64,000 nt of DNA, from the NCBI GenBank assembly GCA_022410635.1, contig JAJVDF010001213.1:1-64000 (forward strand). The letters are read 5' to 3'. The notes beneath the pieces were generated by a model. That model saw only the letters and a program-made list of their open reading frames with translations. It did no database searches and was not told the DNA's origin. The translations under genes were made by a program, and so were the position numbers. The number at the start of each line of letters is the position of its first letter. Within the stretch, counting starts at the first letter, position 1. This document shows positions 11,941-23,989 of this stretch, piece after piece. The stretch is from Tretioscincus oriximinensis. Taxonomy: Eukaryota; Chordata; Lepidosauria; Squamata; Gymnophthalmidae.

Positions 11941-13219
11941 AAGCTATGATCATCTACGTATTTCTGGGTAACTCCCAACTTCCCCTAGCATGTAGAGTAC
12001 CACAGTTTGAGAAACCCTGGGCTATGTACAGATCCATTCTATGAAATCTCCTGAAATCGGTATAGCTATCTGTGTTTACAGATTCATTCTCTCATCTGTT
12101 GTTTACAGAAAGTCAGAATTATATATCAATGCCACTCTCAAACGTGCTAACTATTTATCCACCCCGCCCTTTCACATCTAATTATTTTGAATATTCCTTT
12201 TGAGACCAACATCTTTTATTGTTGAGCCACTTCACTAGCTGTAAATGTAACTTGTAGACAGCTGGCTTTTATTTCACTCGAACCCATGAGTCCTTGGGTA
12301 GAATCCCATGGCTGGATAATACGTTTTGGACCTCTGGTCAGTCACTATCTTCCAGTCTAACCTCACAGCACTGACTTCTTACAAGGATAAAATATGCTCC
12401 CTTAGAGAAAAGGGGGAATAGAAATGTCATTAGAAAGAAATAAAATGATGGCAAAGAAATATGCCTCTGAACATCTGAAGGATATAATTCTATGACCATA
12501 AAACATTCTCATATTTCCTTCATAATTACATTTATAACTCACTCTTCTGCCAGGGCAGAGAATATGGCTGCCTACCAATTTTATATNCACAGGAATCTTG
12601 GGAAGCAGACCATGTGATGATTGGTTTCAGTAAAATTCTTAGTCCTGGTGTGCTAAATTACCACATTAATTTTCTGGCCCTGGAAGTTAAGCTTCCCGAG
12701 CTAGAAACTACATCTTCCACTGAGAAGCTGGCGTCCCAGTATCTCTTTTGTTTCATACCAAACCTGTGCTGATTTTCCTTTCAACAGACCATTTTGGCTT
12801 GCTTTCCACACAGCACTTTGCATTAATCTTGCCCTGAATTTCATCTTCTTGATGACAAGGCTGACTCGTCAATCCACCCAGACTCATTTTGGATTCAAAT
12901 CCTGACCTCCAAANTGTAATGCAATGCAATCAATGCCAGATATGGCTATGGCTGTGCATTTGATAACGTTCTTCCCCTTTTCTTCACACATATTTTTCAT
13001 GCTCAATATTAGGATGTGATAAATCTCCACGTGATATTCTTTTTTTTATTACAATACTGTACTGCTAAATCCTTTAGAGATGTGATTCTAAATCAAGTAT
13101 CTCAACCCATGACCATCAAAACTACAGCACCCAGAATTCCATGCCAATCCAATTGAGTAGCCTTGCTCTGGCACAAACCAAGGGCTTTATGATGTTCTCT
13201 TTCTCTGGGATGTGTTTTT
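11941..13219. other. No recognised feature
   Basis: Unique-looking intron sequence; nothing I can name on either strand. Confidence 0.5.
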
Positions 13220-13485
13220 AGAAGAAGAACTGGGTTTTTATACCTTGCTTTTCTCACCCAAAGAAACTCAAAGCAGCTTACAAGGGTATTTTTCGTCCAA
13301 ATGCTTACATTCTATCTTCCCCACCATGCTGTGGTGGTTCCCATTTATCTAGTCACAGTCAGCTGCAATTTTTTGCAATTCCTTCTTTTGAATAGCTGGG
13401 TTGGCTAGAACTGCAGGCTAGTAAAAGGCACTCATCCCTCAAAACCTCAGATGAAAGACCAGCACTTAGCCATTATCTGCATTTC
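13220..13485 (-). mobile_element. SINE-1 copy
   Basis: Plus strand: AGAAGAAGAACTGGGTTTTT, AACTCAAAGCAGCTTACAAG, GCTGTGGTGGTTCCCATTTA and ATAGCTGGGTTGGCTAGAAC. Confidence 0.85.
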
Positions 13486-13929
13486 CCAAAGGTTTGAGTA
13501 GCAGATTTTGAGCACCTGTCAGGAATAAACGCTTTGGCAACCCTTTATGAATAGTTAGAAGAATCTGACTTCTTCTCTAGCCTGTACAGATAACATTTTC
13601 TATGGNCCAGGGCACACATTTAAACTTTGTTCAGCCCTAAAGAATGAGTCTAGTTTTTTTCTAGTTTAATCCAAAGAGGAAGAGAGAGAGATTAAGCTCA
13701 TTTTTCACAACTGAAGCAGTAATATATATGATTGTGAGACCTAGATATGTAATACAGAAATTATAGTCTAGACAGACCTGGATCGTGGGCAGGACCTACA
13801 AAGACTAAAGCCCTGGGCAGTAGGTTGGTGGCAGTTTTTTGGGGGCTGCAAAATGCCACCCTGAAAATNTATATTTAAATTAATTTTTTNAAAAAATTTA
13901 GGCACATGCACAGTCACACCATGCACAAC

Positions 13930-14110
13930 CGACAGACTGAGCGTGTGACATCACTTCCGGAAAGGGCAGCCCAGACTTGAAGTGACATCACAAATTATAT
14001 CACTTCCAGTCTCTGCTTCTGGGAATGGCAGCCAGAGTGACATCACTTCCAGACCCGCCCTGGAAGTGATGTCACTTCTGCCCCCACCCTGAAAGTGACC
14101 ACCCACTTAA
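13930..14110. repeat. TGACATCA-rich dispersed repeat, copy 2
   Basis: At least six TGACATCA or TGATGTCA motifs in 180 bases, most joined to CTTCC/GGAAG (TGACATCACTTCCGG, GAAGTGACATCAC, GGAAGTGATGTCACTTC). Confidence 0.7.
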
Positions 14111-14915
14111 TTCCACAATCTTTGGTTTTGGGGAGGGTATAATTTTTTTACAGCCCAGGGGCTTCATACACCCAAAATACGGCCCTGAGTCTAGGAGCAT
14201 TTAAAAGATTTCCAATTTAACCTTTGTGTTCTGCCCCCCAAGCTCAAGCTGTTTCACTATTTGGGTGTCATTTTCTTGCCAGGGACAGAAGGTAAAACTC
14301 TCAAAAGTCATTTAAACAAAAAAGATTTATTTTAAAATGCAAAAATAAAAGTAGAAAACTGTTACCTCCCAAGTCCTTTTTAAATACTTGCTTTCAGGTT
14401 TCTTGGAGTTCTTCTGTTTCTTTCACAACTTTGACTTCTTTACGAGTCTGTTTCACCACATTGACGTTTGAAGCTTGCTCTTCTCNAGCTCTGCTACACC
14501 CAAAATGAAACTTAACTGGGAAGGGGAGGAGATATAACTGAAATTAAGGACCTCCCTTCAGAATTCTTAAAGGGATAGTGTCTAAATAGGGTTCCCTCCC
14601 AAAATAACTATACAGAAACAACTAAGTCCCACTCTAAACTATAGGGAGAGCTGGATAAAATAAAAAGGGGATTAATAAAGGTCTCTGGGGGCATGACACT
14701 TTGCCCTAGAATATTCCTTTGCAATTGGTTAATTACTGATCCTAAACAATTCACATTGCTTTAGACATGGAAGTTCCAGATGGATGTCTGTTATGTTTTG
14801 ATTCCTCAGTCTTGTTTGCACAGAAAGAAAAATGGATAGTAGCAGTAATAGGTTTGGGTAACAGAAGGGGTAGTACTATTTCAGGGTCCCAGAAGATTCT
14901 GGGCTCTTTCTTTAT

Positions 14916-15048
14916 GGCCCTGCTCACACACCTATTTTTAAACCATCTTCAGTCCTGAAGGACTGCAATAAATCAGAGGGTTTTTTCCACTTATAGTCCA
15001 TTTCTTTAGGACTGAAAGTAGTTTAAAAGCACATGTGTGACCAGGACT
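14916..15048. mobile_element. MITE with CTGxTCACACA termini
   Basis: Left CCCTGCTCACACACCTATTT and TTTAAACCATCTTCAGTCCT are mirrored on the right by CAGTCCTAAAG and AGTAGTTTAAAAGCACATG, ending TGTGTGACCAGG. Related half-copies occur at 35345-35410 and about 42330-42375. Confidence 0.55.
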
Positions 15049-15344
15049 TATGATAACTTTCACTAACATGGTACCCTGTTTTTGTCCATGTGGTTTGCTG
15101 GATCAAAGTGACAACACTTTTGCCAGCTTTATACACTTTATATATCTTGTTGCACATTGGGTCAAATACCATTTGCAGAGAATCGAGAACAGATGAACAT
15201 TTTGCTTTCTTCTGCTTCAGATGCCCAGGTGCAATTGCGTGAGGCAGAATGCTGGATTAGAGAGGCTCTGGCCCCATTCAGNAGGGCTCCAATTATGTTC
15301 ATATGGATGGATAAAAGAGGCTCTTGGACCCTCTCTGCTCAACA

Positions 15345-15700
15345 AGTAAAACCCGCAATCTAAAAGTGATTGCAGATTTCACTTGTTCGTACCTACACAA
15401 TATCTACGTGGAACAGGCGAGACAACAAACCAGGGAGCAAATACTGAGTGTGCTCAACCAGGATTCCTGTGCTGGCGTGTGAGGCAATGAACCAGGAAGT
15501 AAATACTGAGCATGCTCAGTATGCGATTCTGAATTGTCTTATACTAGCATCTTCTCGTGGTATCCTGGTAACNCCGTTAAGGATCTGTATACGCAGGAAG
15601 ACTTCTCGCCTCGGTGGCAGTAGGCATGGCCATTTCAGAAAACATCAGCAAAAGAATATTCCAGGGCAAAGGACCTTTTTTCAGGGTGCTTTGCAAAAAC
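15345..15700 (+). repeat. Unclassified dispersed repeat (pair with 25495-25860)
   Basis: Both places share a series of segments: an AxxxGATTGCxGxTTTCAC start, a GTGGAACAGGC or ATGGAGCAGGC segment, GGTATC..CTGG, and ATATTCCAGGGCAA near the end. The family is not recognised. Confidence 0.4.
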
Positions 15701-15867
15701 TACATTAACTCAAGGTGTGGAATCACGATGAAGATACCCCAGTCTGGAACAGAAAAAGGCCAGGGGAGGGGGGGTGTCTGTTAGATTAAAAGGAAATACC
15801 GATCCAGATAAACATCACTGCTTGTTTGAATTCTACTACAAATTCATGAAGGGTGTTTTATTTCTTC

Positions 15868-16525
15868 CTATTAAATGGTCTGGTCAGGGATGATCTGGCC
15901 ACAGTGATCCACGCTCTGGAAACTTCCAGGTTGGACTATTGTAATGCACTCTATATGGGGCTGCCCTTGAAAACAGTTTGGAAGCTGCAGCTAGTGCAGA
16001 ATGCAGCCGCTAGACTGCTGACTGGAACAGCTGGCCGGACACACATCACGCCGGTCCTGAAAGAATTGCACTGGCTGTCAATTTGCTACCGAGCCCAATT
16101 CAAGGTATTAACTCTAACCTTTAAANCCTTACATAACTTGGGCCCCAAATATCTAAAGGAAGGCCTTCTCCCATATGAGCCTGCCTGTGCCCTAAGATCT
16201 GCAGGGGAGGCCCTCCTGACTGTACCACCACCCTCAGTGGCAAAGAAGGTGGGAACCCGGAATAGGGCTTTCTCTGTGGCAGCCCCCAGACTATGGAATA
16301 GTCTCCCCCTTGAGGTGCGTCAATCACCATCTCTGTGCACTTTCAGAAAATGCTTAAAGACGCACCTGTTTGGCCTGGCCTTTGGCTAAAAAACTGCTGT
16401 CTCCTNCCCATTTTTAGAAAAGGCTGTTTTTAATGTGTTAAAATGATGGTTTTATTGTTAACTGCCCTGAGACCTACCGGTGTAGGGCGGTATAAAAATG
16501 TAAATAAATAAATAAAAATAAATAA
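15868..16525 (+). mobile_element. L2-type LINE, 3' end with RT C-terminal remnant
   Basis: Frame 15853-16389 carries [60 protein letters not shown] and APRLWNSLPLEVRQSP. This is the conserved C-terminus of CR1/L2-clade LINE ORF2. The 3' end is GCCCTGAGACCTACCGGTGT then TATAAAAATG(TAAA)n. It is 5'-truncated: an intronic remnant, not a host gene. Confidence 0.9.
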
Positions 16526-16631
16526 ATGTCCTCTCTGTACCTTCTTATTTGAGTATGCAGGTATGCCTATATACGTACGCACACACAGATATACAGGTTC
16601 ACTAAAGAATTGCACATAATATTAAGAATTN

Positions 16632-16965
16632 CATATAACATAAGAAGCCTGCTGAATCGGGCCAAAGCTCATCTAATCCAGAACACTGTATCAAAGAGAG
16701 GCCCATTGTGCCTGGGCAGTATGAAACAGAAGGAGGCAAAATCTCCACCTGTTCTCAACTCCCTGCAATTGGTATTTCAGGAATCCTGTCTGTTGCTCCA
16801 TCCCAGAGGCAGCATCAAAAGATCCATTCTAGTAGATATTTATACCCTTGTCTATTCCTGTCTTAAAGCTATCTAGGCTGCTAGCTACCACCACCTCTTC
16901 TGGAAGAAAATTCCAAAGGCAGATGACCCTCTGGGTGAAAAAATACTTTCTCTTAGGGTCCTCCA
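16632..16965 (-). mobile_element. CR1 LINE 3' UTR
   Basis: ACATAAGAAGCCTGCTGAAT then GCTCATCTAATCCAGAACAC, reverse complement of CR1 ends, continuing to GGCAGATGACCCTCTGGGTG. Confidence 0.8.
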
Positions 16966-17214
16966 GACTATTAGATTACAACTCACATCAATTCCTCAAA
17001 GTAACTGGACATAGAGCTGTAGCCAAAATAGCCGATGACACCAACAGAATTGATACTGCTGCCCAAGCCTATGTATGTATATTGTTCAAATAAATCTTCT
17101 TGGGCAGCCACCTTTCCTGTCCTCTTTCAAATGTAAATGGGGCCCCACTCTGCTTGCCCTACTGTAGCCCCCACCCCTGATAGTATTGTTTGTGCTCTGN
17201 TATTGCATTTATTG

Positions 17215-17392
17215 TAGGCTGACCAGATGACCNCTTTTGGGCGGGGTTGAAAACCCGGTTTTGGGGTGCTTCCCAGTTTTTTCTGAGGATATTTTTTCGT
17301 GTTTTAATTTTTTTTCCTCAGAAAAAAACAGGAGGCACCCCCAAAACGGGTTTTCAACCCCCCCCCCCAAAAGGGGTCATCTGGTCAGCCTA
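17215..17392. mobile_element. hAT MITE, short palindromic form, 8-bp TSD
   Basis: Begins TAGGCTGACCAGATGACC and ends GGTCATCTGGTCAGCCTA. The interior folds back on itself (GGTTTTGGGGTGCTTCCCAG against its near-complement). The exact direct repeat ATTTATTG flanks it at 17207-17214 and 17393-17400, the length expected for hAT. Confidence 0.88.
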
Positions 17393-17541
17393 ATTTATTG
17401 TGAGGCACAGTAATACAAGTGCCAAAAACTTCAATCTTTGCCTTTCAACAAAGAGAGTGGAGTTTGTGGCCATGTGTCTGCCATGGAGAGGACTAAGTAT
17501 CCTCTATTGGCCCCAGCTTCATCCAATATAGCTATTTGAAA

Positions 17542-18105
17542 TAGACTGACCAGATTTTCTGACGCCCAAACCGGGGTAATTCATATTCATGCTAATTTGC
17601 ATATTCATAAATATGCAAATTACCCACCAACATGCATTCCCTTCTGAAACTCCCACCCGAGAAATCTGTGAAGCATGTGAGAATTTTTTAAGTGTGCGAG
17701 AATTTTTAAACTATGTGAGAATTTTTGGAGTACGTCAGAATTTTTTCATTATTTTTAAAAAGGGGAGGGTGCCTTCAGGAGCTGGCTCCGGTTGCTACAG
17801 ACCCCTAGCGGTGATGCAGTGTATTGTTTTTTTAAAAAATCATTTTTTTCAGTGTGCAAGAACTGTTTGAAGTGCATGAGAATTTTTATTTTTTACTGAG
17901 CAGAGGGTGCCTTCAGGAGCTGGCCCTGGTTGCCAGAACCCCCTAGTGGTGGTGCAGTGATTTTTCTTCAAACAAAATTCAATTTTTTTAAAAAATAAAT
18001 AATATTTCCTCAGCAAAGACCATGGAACACACACCCCCCGAGGGCGGGGTAGACACCCGACAAACTGGGTTCCCCTCCCCAGAAAAGGGGGCATCTGGGC
18101 AGCAT
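17542..18105 (-). mobile_element. hAT non-autonomous element, long form, 8-bp TSD
   Basis: Inverted copy: starts TAGACTGACCAGATTTTCTG (the long-form right end) and ends AGGGGGCATCTGGGCAGCAT. It is flanked by ATTTGAAA at 17534-17541 and 18106-18113. The interior has repeated GTGAGAATTTTT blocks and two diverged copies of a GCCTTCAGGAGCTGG segment. No transposase frame. Confidence 0.85.
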
Positions 18106-18119
18106 ATTTGAAAGCACTT

Positions 18120-18243
18120 TGCAATTAGATAAAAAAATGGCTACTACCACAACACAGTGGGTGAAAAAGTAGCTTGTAAGAGGCCTTGAGTCCCTTCTGG
18201 TGAAAAAAATGGGGTATAAAAACCCAGTTTTCCTCTCCCACTC
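18120..18243 (+). mobile_element. SINE-1 tail fragment
   Basis: AGCTTGTAAGAGGCCTTGAG, then CCCTTCTGGTGAAAA and GGGGTATAAAAACCCAGTTT. Confidence 0.7.
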
Positions 18244-19324
18244 CATGACACTGTATTTTATATATACTGTACAGCAGCATGTTCACAGGTGGTGCTTCAT
18301 AAATAAGCGAAACACACAATAAACCTATTTGGCAAACACTCTGGAAGAGCAACTACATCCTAGCAGAACCAACAAAACATACAGTCTACTGTGCCATCCT
18401 TGCGATAAGACTCTTAAAAATGCAAACATATGTAAAAAACATCTCTTCCATCCCTGCTTATGACAGTCTTCAGCTTCTGAAGAAGAAGCTTCCCCTGAGA
18501 TGCCACATCAACCCTGAGTATGGAAGAGAAACGACTTATCCATGGAAATACAGGCTGCTCCAATAACGCACCATATATATACACTATATAATGTGTGTGA
18601 ATTGTCGGCTGTATTACCAGTCACAGCCCACATCCCCAGCAGCAGCAGCAACAGCCTGATGTAGCCCAGACTGTCTCACTTTTCCCAATTTGTGGTTCCC
18701 GATTCTACTGCGCATTCATAAAACCTATACATAATGGGCAACACAGCTTATGCAAGTCATTACGGCAGGAGCAAAATACATTATCGAACTAATGTGTTTT
18801 GTATTTTAGAGAAACATTATGGATTCAAGGAGATGCGGTCGTATTTCACATTGACAGTGATCCTCAGTTCAAAGCATTTGTATTTCGTTTTTTAATTAAT
18901 CAAAGCATGCGTTTAAACTCTTAGGATTCAAGGTTCATCTTTTCCCTTACCAGCTTCATTCAGCTAAGCGTTCTTCTCTTACACTCTCACACTTTGGACC
19001 TAAAAAGAGAAGAAGATCCTTCTGCTTCACCGTTCTTCACACCCCCAAGATGTCTCTAAAGCAGGATATGAGTTCAGCAGGATATGAGTTCAGTATTTTG
19101 CACTTTACCCGTGGCCCTGTAAGCTACGTATTGTCAGATAAAACTGCCAGCCCCTGATACCTTTGTCCTCCATGGATTTCTCTAAGCTCTTTTTAAAACT
19201 GTCCAAATTAATCACTTTCAGTGTAGAATTTCTTACCAGTAAAAATCTACACTTTGTCTCTTTCCCCTTTTCCTTTATCCAAAATCTTCTAACCTTTCAC
19301 CATTCAGCTTCATGTGCCAACTGT
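18244..19324. other. No recognised feature
   Basis: Intron sequence without recognisable repeat or gene. A short CAGCAGCAGCAACAGC run lies near 18640. Confidence 0.5.
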
Positions 19325-19548
19325 TGCAGGCACGGTGGTGCAGAGGTTAACAGAGTTGCCAGAGTTTGGCCATGAAGAGGGATGGGTGCCCTCTACTGGC
19401 CTTAGCTGCAGCCAACGCAGCTGTTTGAAAGCAAAGAAATTTGTGAGTTGATAAATGAATAAGTCTCCAGATGAAAAAATAACCTTGTAAGCTGATCTGA
19501 GTNCCTTCAGGTGAGAAGGGAGGGTATAAAAACAGATTCTCCTTCTTC
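19325..19548 (+). mobile_element. SINE-1 copy, full orientation with head
   Basis: Head GGCACGGTGGTGCAGAGGTT, body CCCTCTACTGGCCTTAGCTG and CAGCTGTTTGAAAGCAAAG, tail CTTGTAAGCTGATCTGAGT then GGGTATAAAAACAGATTCTC and a CTTC end. One of few copies in this direction. Confidence 0.85.
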
Positions 19549-20215
19549 ATAGANTCATAGAATTGGGACCTCCAGAGTCATGGAGTCAGTGCAGGATTCA
19601 CTAACCATCCCAGACAGCTGTCCAGCCTTTGTTTGAACACTTCCAGCGAAGGAGAACTCACCCCCTNTTGTGGCAACCTGTTCCACTGGTTTATTACCCT
19701 TATTGAAAGTTTTTTTTTTCTCTGATAGCTAATCTAAATCTNCTTCCTTGTAATTTCATCCCATTGTTTCTAACACTTCCATGTGCCAATTAGAATAATG
19801 CAGATCTCTTTGATCTGTGACAGCCCTTCAGCTATTTGTAGACTGCTATCAGGTCCCTCTCCTCTCACTCTTCTCTTTTGCAGACTAAACATCCCTAGAT
19901 CCTTTAACCGTTCTTTGTAGAATCTGGTTTCCATGCCATCCATCATCCTTGTAACTCTCCTTTGAACCTGCTCCAGTTTATCAATGTCCTTTTAAATTGG
20001 GGTGCCCAGAATTCAATGCTGTATTCCAAGTATGGTCTGACCAAAGTACAGTAGAGAGGAATAATTACTCCACATGGTCCAGATTCTATGCTCCTCCTAA
20101 TGCACCCCAAGATTGTGTTTGCCTTTTTTTGCAGTTGCTTCACACTGCTGACTCATGTTTAGTCTGGGATCTACCAATACACCCAGGTTCTTTTCACCAA
20201 GTGCTGCTGCTCAGA
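19549..20215 (-). mobile_element. CR1 LINE, ORF2 C-terminus and 3' UTR
   Basis: 3' end ATAGANTCATAGAATTGGGA; the minus-strand frame at 19943-20143 reads ILGCIRRSIESGPCGVIIPL then YCTLVRPYLEYSIEFWAPQF. This is the C-terminal motif of CR1 reverse transcriptase (LVRPxLEYxxxFWAPQ). 5'-truncated. Confidence 0.92.
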
Positions 20216-20752
20216 CATATTTCTCTTATTCTATACATGCTAAGAGACCTGGACANGGAAAACATTGCTATAGAAATGTGCTGTATTACCAACTTTTTAT
20301 TTCTAAGTGCTAAATGCTATGGGCTATTCACAGGTGCCTAAGAGGGGAACAAGACTCTTGCCTTTANCTAGTGATGACAATAATAATACATTGTCTTATT
20401 TTTGCTTTGGCAACTACTGCTGAGTGAAAGAAGTTCTCCTGAATGCTTCCTTTCTTTATAGGCAAAAATTTGAAAGCAGGAGTGGATATTCTGAATTGTG
20501 AATCATCGGTTAAGATTGATGTAATATTCAAGCATTTCCACATCATGACAGTCCTTAGAAGGTCACTCTGCATGTTAGGTTGGAAGCAAAGGGGAACTGT
20601 TCGAACGCATCCCTCAGTGCAGGGGAACCTGTTTGCCTTGGGAGACACACTTTTTGCTAAATGTATCAAACAACGCAGCACAAAACTGCAGAGTAGCTAC
20701 CTATGGGAAATCCAGTGGTTAGAACAACCATGGAGGTCCTATTATTGAAATA

Positions 20753-21017
20753 GGACCAGTTTGGTATAGCGGTTAGAGTGCTGGACTCGCATCTGGTAGT
20801 CTCCAGGTTCGAGTCCCCACTCCTCCACGAAAGCCAGCTGGGTGATCTTGGGCCAGTCACAGTTCTTTGAACTCTCTCAGACCCACCTAATTCACAAGGT
20901 GCCTGTTGTGGAGAAAGCAACAAAAGCTATGTGCGCCACTCTATGGTTGGCTGCCCTGAGACCTTCAGGTATAGGGCGGGATATAAGTACAAATAATAAA
21001 TAAATAAATAAATAAAA
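20753..21017 (+). mobile_element. SINE-2 copy (Sauria-type tRNA head, L2-like tail)
   Basis: Head AGTTTGGTATAGCGGTTAGA with a Pol III A-box-like TGGTATAGCGG and B box GGTTCGAGTCC. Body GCTGGGTGATCTTGGGCCAG. Tail GCCCTGAGACCTTCAGGTAT then ATAAGTACAAATAATAAATA. The tail matches L2 copies in this window. Confidence 0.92.
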
Positions 21018-21110
21018 CAACCGAGTTACAGAGTAAAGATTCNGTTTATTAATGTAAATTAGCACAGATGCAAAGATGTCACTGCTAATTTATAGAGTTT
21101 GAGGAGAGTC

Positions 21111-21600
21111 ATAAGAACATAAGAGGAACTCTGCTGAATCAGGCCACAGCCCATCTAGTCCAGAATTCTGTCTCATACAGTGGCCCACCAACTGCATCTG
21201 GGCAGTCTCAAGATGAAGAAAGCAAAACCTTCACTTGTGCTCGACTCTCTGTAAAGGNCATTTGTGGAACTATGCNTGTCATTCCATCCCAGAGGCAGTA
21301 ACAAGAGGTCCATCCCACAAGCAACTAATATAAGTGGCCTCCATGAACTTGTCTAATCCTGTCTTAAATCTATCCAGGTTGCTAGCTACCACCATCTCTC
21401 CTGGAAGTAAATCTCATAGACCAGTGACCTTCTGGCTAAAAATCCCCAAAACTTTCTATGGTGACTCTTCTGCCCATCAGCTTCACAGAGTGACCCCTGG
21501 TCCTAGTGTGGTGTGATAGAGAAAAGAAGTACCATTTTGCCAACCCCGCAAGGACAAAACAGTATTGCATAAAACTNTGTTTTATATGAGGAAATGAATG
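21111..21600 (-). mobile_element. CR1 LINE 3' UTR
   Basis: ATAAGAACATAAGAGGAACT, GCCCATCTAGTCCAGAATTC and CCAGTGACCTTCTGGCTAAA; same subfamily as 16632 and 45091. Confidence 0.85.
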
Positions 21601-22316
21601 TATTGTGCAGCTAAGGCTGCATAAAATGTCACCAACTTCAATATGAATCTCAATTCTCATTAATATCCTTCCTCCAAGTCTCTAATCTACACGGCTATGA
21701 AATATTACTGTTAAGTAAAAAAGGGTCAGCTGCTGATTTTTTAAAAGAAATCTTACAATCCGGAGTGGGAGAGAGAAAGCAAAGGAAGGCTAAAGTAGTC
21801 TTCAGTAGTGTTTCACAGAGCTGCGCTATTAATCATGCTTAGCAATGGTGCATTTTGATCTTGTGTGCTTGTTTGCTTGGAATTAAGCCCTAGTTTATTT
21901 AACGGAGTTTATTTCCAAGGAAAGGCTTGCAGGATTACAAGCTAAGCACACACATGGAAATCTGCTTACTGAGCAAAAAGAAAAGTCACAGAATATGGCT
22001 TTATTTGGGTTATCCTTGACAGAGGATCGGGGTTTGTTTGAGTTGTTAATTCACAGCTTCCTCCCCTGTGAAGTTTTCAAAAGCCAAACACGGTACCCTG
22101 TGCCATCCAGACAGTCATGTTCGATGATCGGAACAATTCCTTGAAATCTATTAATCGCTATTGCTCAGAGTACATTTTACAGCTGTGTGTGTCAGGCACT
22201 ATATCAATTCTGAACGCTTGCGCCAAAATTATTTTAGGTCAGGAAGGGTTAGACAGGAAGAACAACTGATGTACCTTCAACACAAGGCATTGGCAAAAGT
22301 CTAACATGAATAGGAA

Positions 22317-23160
22317 ATGGTTCGGAAGCTGCAGCTGGTGCAGGACACAACAGCTAGACTGCTGGCTGGAACAATTGGCTGGACACATATGACACGGGTC
22401 TTCAAAGAGCTGCACTGGCTGCCAATTTGCTTCTGAGCCTAATATAAAGTATTAATAACTTGGGCCCAAAACATCTAAAAATGTTCCCTTTCATATCAAT
22501 CTGTACTCCTTGAAACTGATGGGCAGAAAAGTGAGAACAGACAAAGGAAATTATTTTTTCACCCAGAGGGTCATCGGCCTCTGGAATTAACTTCCTGAAG
22601 AGTTAACAGCTTGGATAGCTTCAAGACGGGACTAGACAGGTTCATGGACACCAAGGGTATACATGGGTACTAGGATGGATGTCTAGATGCTGTCTCCGGG
22701 AAAGAGCAACAGGTAGTGCTCCTGGAATACCATTTGCCCCTGCATCTGGTGGTCCTCCAAATGAAACAGAATGCTGGACTAGATGGGCTCTGACTCGATC
22801 CAGTATGGCTCTTCTTATGTTCTTATGTTCTAAGATCTGCAGAAGAGGCCTGCTGACTGTACCACCTCTCTCAGTGTCAAAGAGGGTGGGAACCCAGGAT
22901 AGGACCTTCTCCGTGGCAGCCCCAGACTATGGAACAGTATCCTCATTGAGGTGTGTCAATCACCACCTTTATATGCGTTCAGGAAACCCTTGAAGACACA
23001 CCTTTTTAACCTGGCCTTTGGCTAAAAAAGCTACTCTCCCTTCCCTATCCCCAGATACTGTGTTTTAATATGTTAATTTGGTTTTAATGATGATTTTTTT
23101 ATTGTTAACCTCCCTGAAAATCTCTTGGTATAGGGTGGTTTAGAAATGTAAATAAATAAA
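22317..23160 (+). mobile_element. L2-type LINE 3' end, interrupted by CR1
   Basis: First part (22317-22501): GAAGCTGCAGCTGGTGCAGG and GAGCTGCACTGGCTGCCAA. It resumes at 22831 with AAGATCTGCAGAAGAGGCCT, GGACCTTCTCCGTGGCAGC, ending ATAGGGTGGTTTAGAAATG(TAAA)n. The intact continuity across the CR1 shows nesting. Confidence 0.85.
22502..22830 (+). mobile_element. CR1 LINE 3' UTR nested in L2
   Basis: CTTGAAACTGATGGGCAGAA, TTTTTTCACCCAGAGGGTCA and GCTGGACTAGATGGGCTCTG, ending CTTATGTTCTTATGTTCT, the CR1 terminal octamer-like repeat. Confidence 0.88.
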
Positions 23161-23724
23161 TATCCAGGTATATGAAAGAGATTATGTTGCAAGAACCGGC
23201 TGATGTGTTTAAATAACACCTTATTCAGACGAATGCTGNGTTGTTTCTTTTTCAAATTGCCTTCTCCTGTTTTGCTTTTCCATCCAATTCCTGACAGTCT
23301 GCTTCACCACCCACTCATATTTTGCTTAATAAATCCCCATCCATCGTTATTCTTTTCCTTTCTATTTTTTTTATTGAATTCCTTTCATTACTCTAAAGCC
23401 AAAAAGTTAGTTGAATTTCTTTCCAAAACTTCTCTGCTTTCTTCCTGTTAGCGGAATATACTCCTTCTGCTTCTTTCTACATTTATCTGCTTTATTTTCC
23501 CTTCAGTTTTTTTCCCGCCCAGTTGTGGCTGTTTTCTCTTCATCTGCTACACATCTGGTGTTCAATGTTCTCTCCAACATCATGCCTTCCAGATGTTACA
23601 GATTCCACCATCCCTTCTGTTGACCATCTCAACAAGAGTGTGTGAGATTGAATACCAATAGCACTCTGAAACAGAGATTGTCTATGCATGCAGGAGGTCT
23701 TTGCTTCATTTCTGGGCAACTTTG
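23161..23724. other. No recognised feature (pyrimidine-rich)
   Basis: T/C-rich stretch with several TTTCCTTT runs. No gene or named repeat seen. Confidence 0.45.
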
Positions 23725-23970
23725 GAAGAATAGGAGGAGGAGGAGAAGAGGAAGCAGCAGCAGAAGCAGAAGAAAAAGAAGCAGAAGAAGCAGGAGAAGC
23801 AGGAGAAGCAGAAGCAGAAGAAGCAGAAGAAGCAGAAGAAGCAGAAGAAGCAGAAGAAGCAGAAGCAGAAGAAGCAGAAGCAGAAGCAGAAGAAGCAGAA
23901 GCAGAAGAAGCAGAAGAAGAAGAAGAAGAAGGAGAAGAAGAAGAAGAAGAAGAAGAAAGAGGATGGAATT
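23725..23970. repeat. (GAA/GCA)n purine-rich microsatellite
   Basis: About 245 bases of GAAGCAGAAGAAGCAGAAGC-type repeats, adjoining the GAA tail of a SINE-1. Frames here encode only low-complexity E/A or R/S tracts. Confidence 0.93.
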
Positions 23971-23989
23971 AAGGAGGAGGAGGAAAAAG

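Noticed and set aside
15853..16389. 178-codon frame as a host gene
   Set aside because: It is the C-terminus of an L2-type LINE reverse transcriptase, 5'-truncated and with an N.
20753..20840. Possible functional tRNA gene
   Set aside because: A and B boxes are present but the sequence continues into a SINE body and tail and the cloverleaf is not complete.
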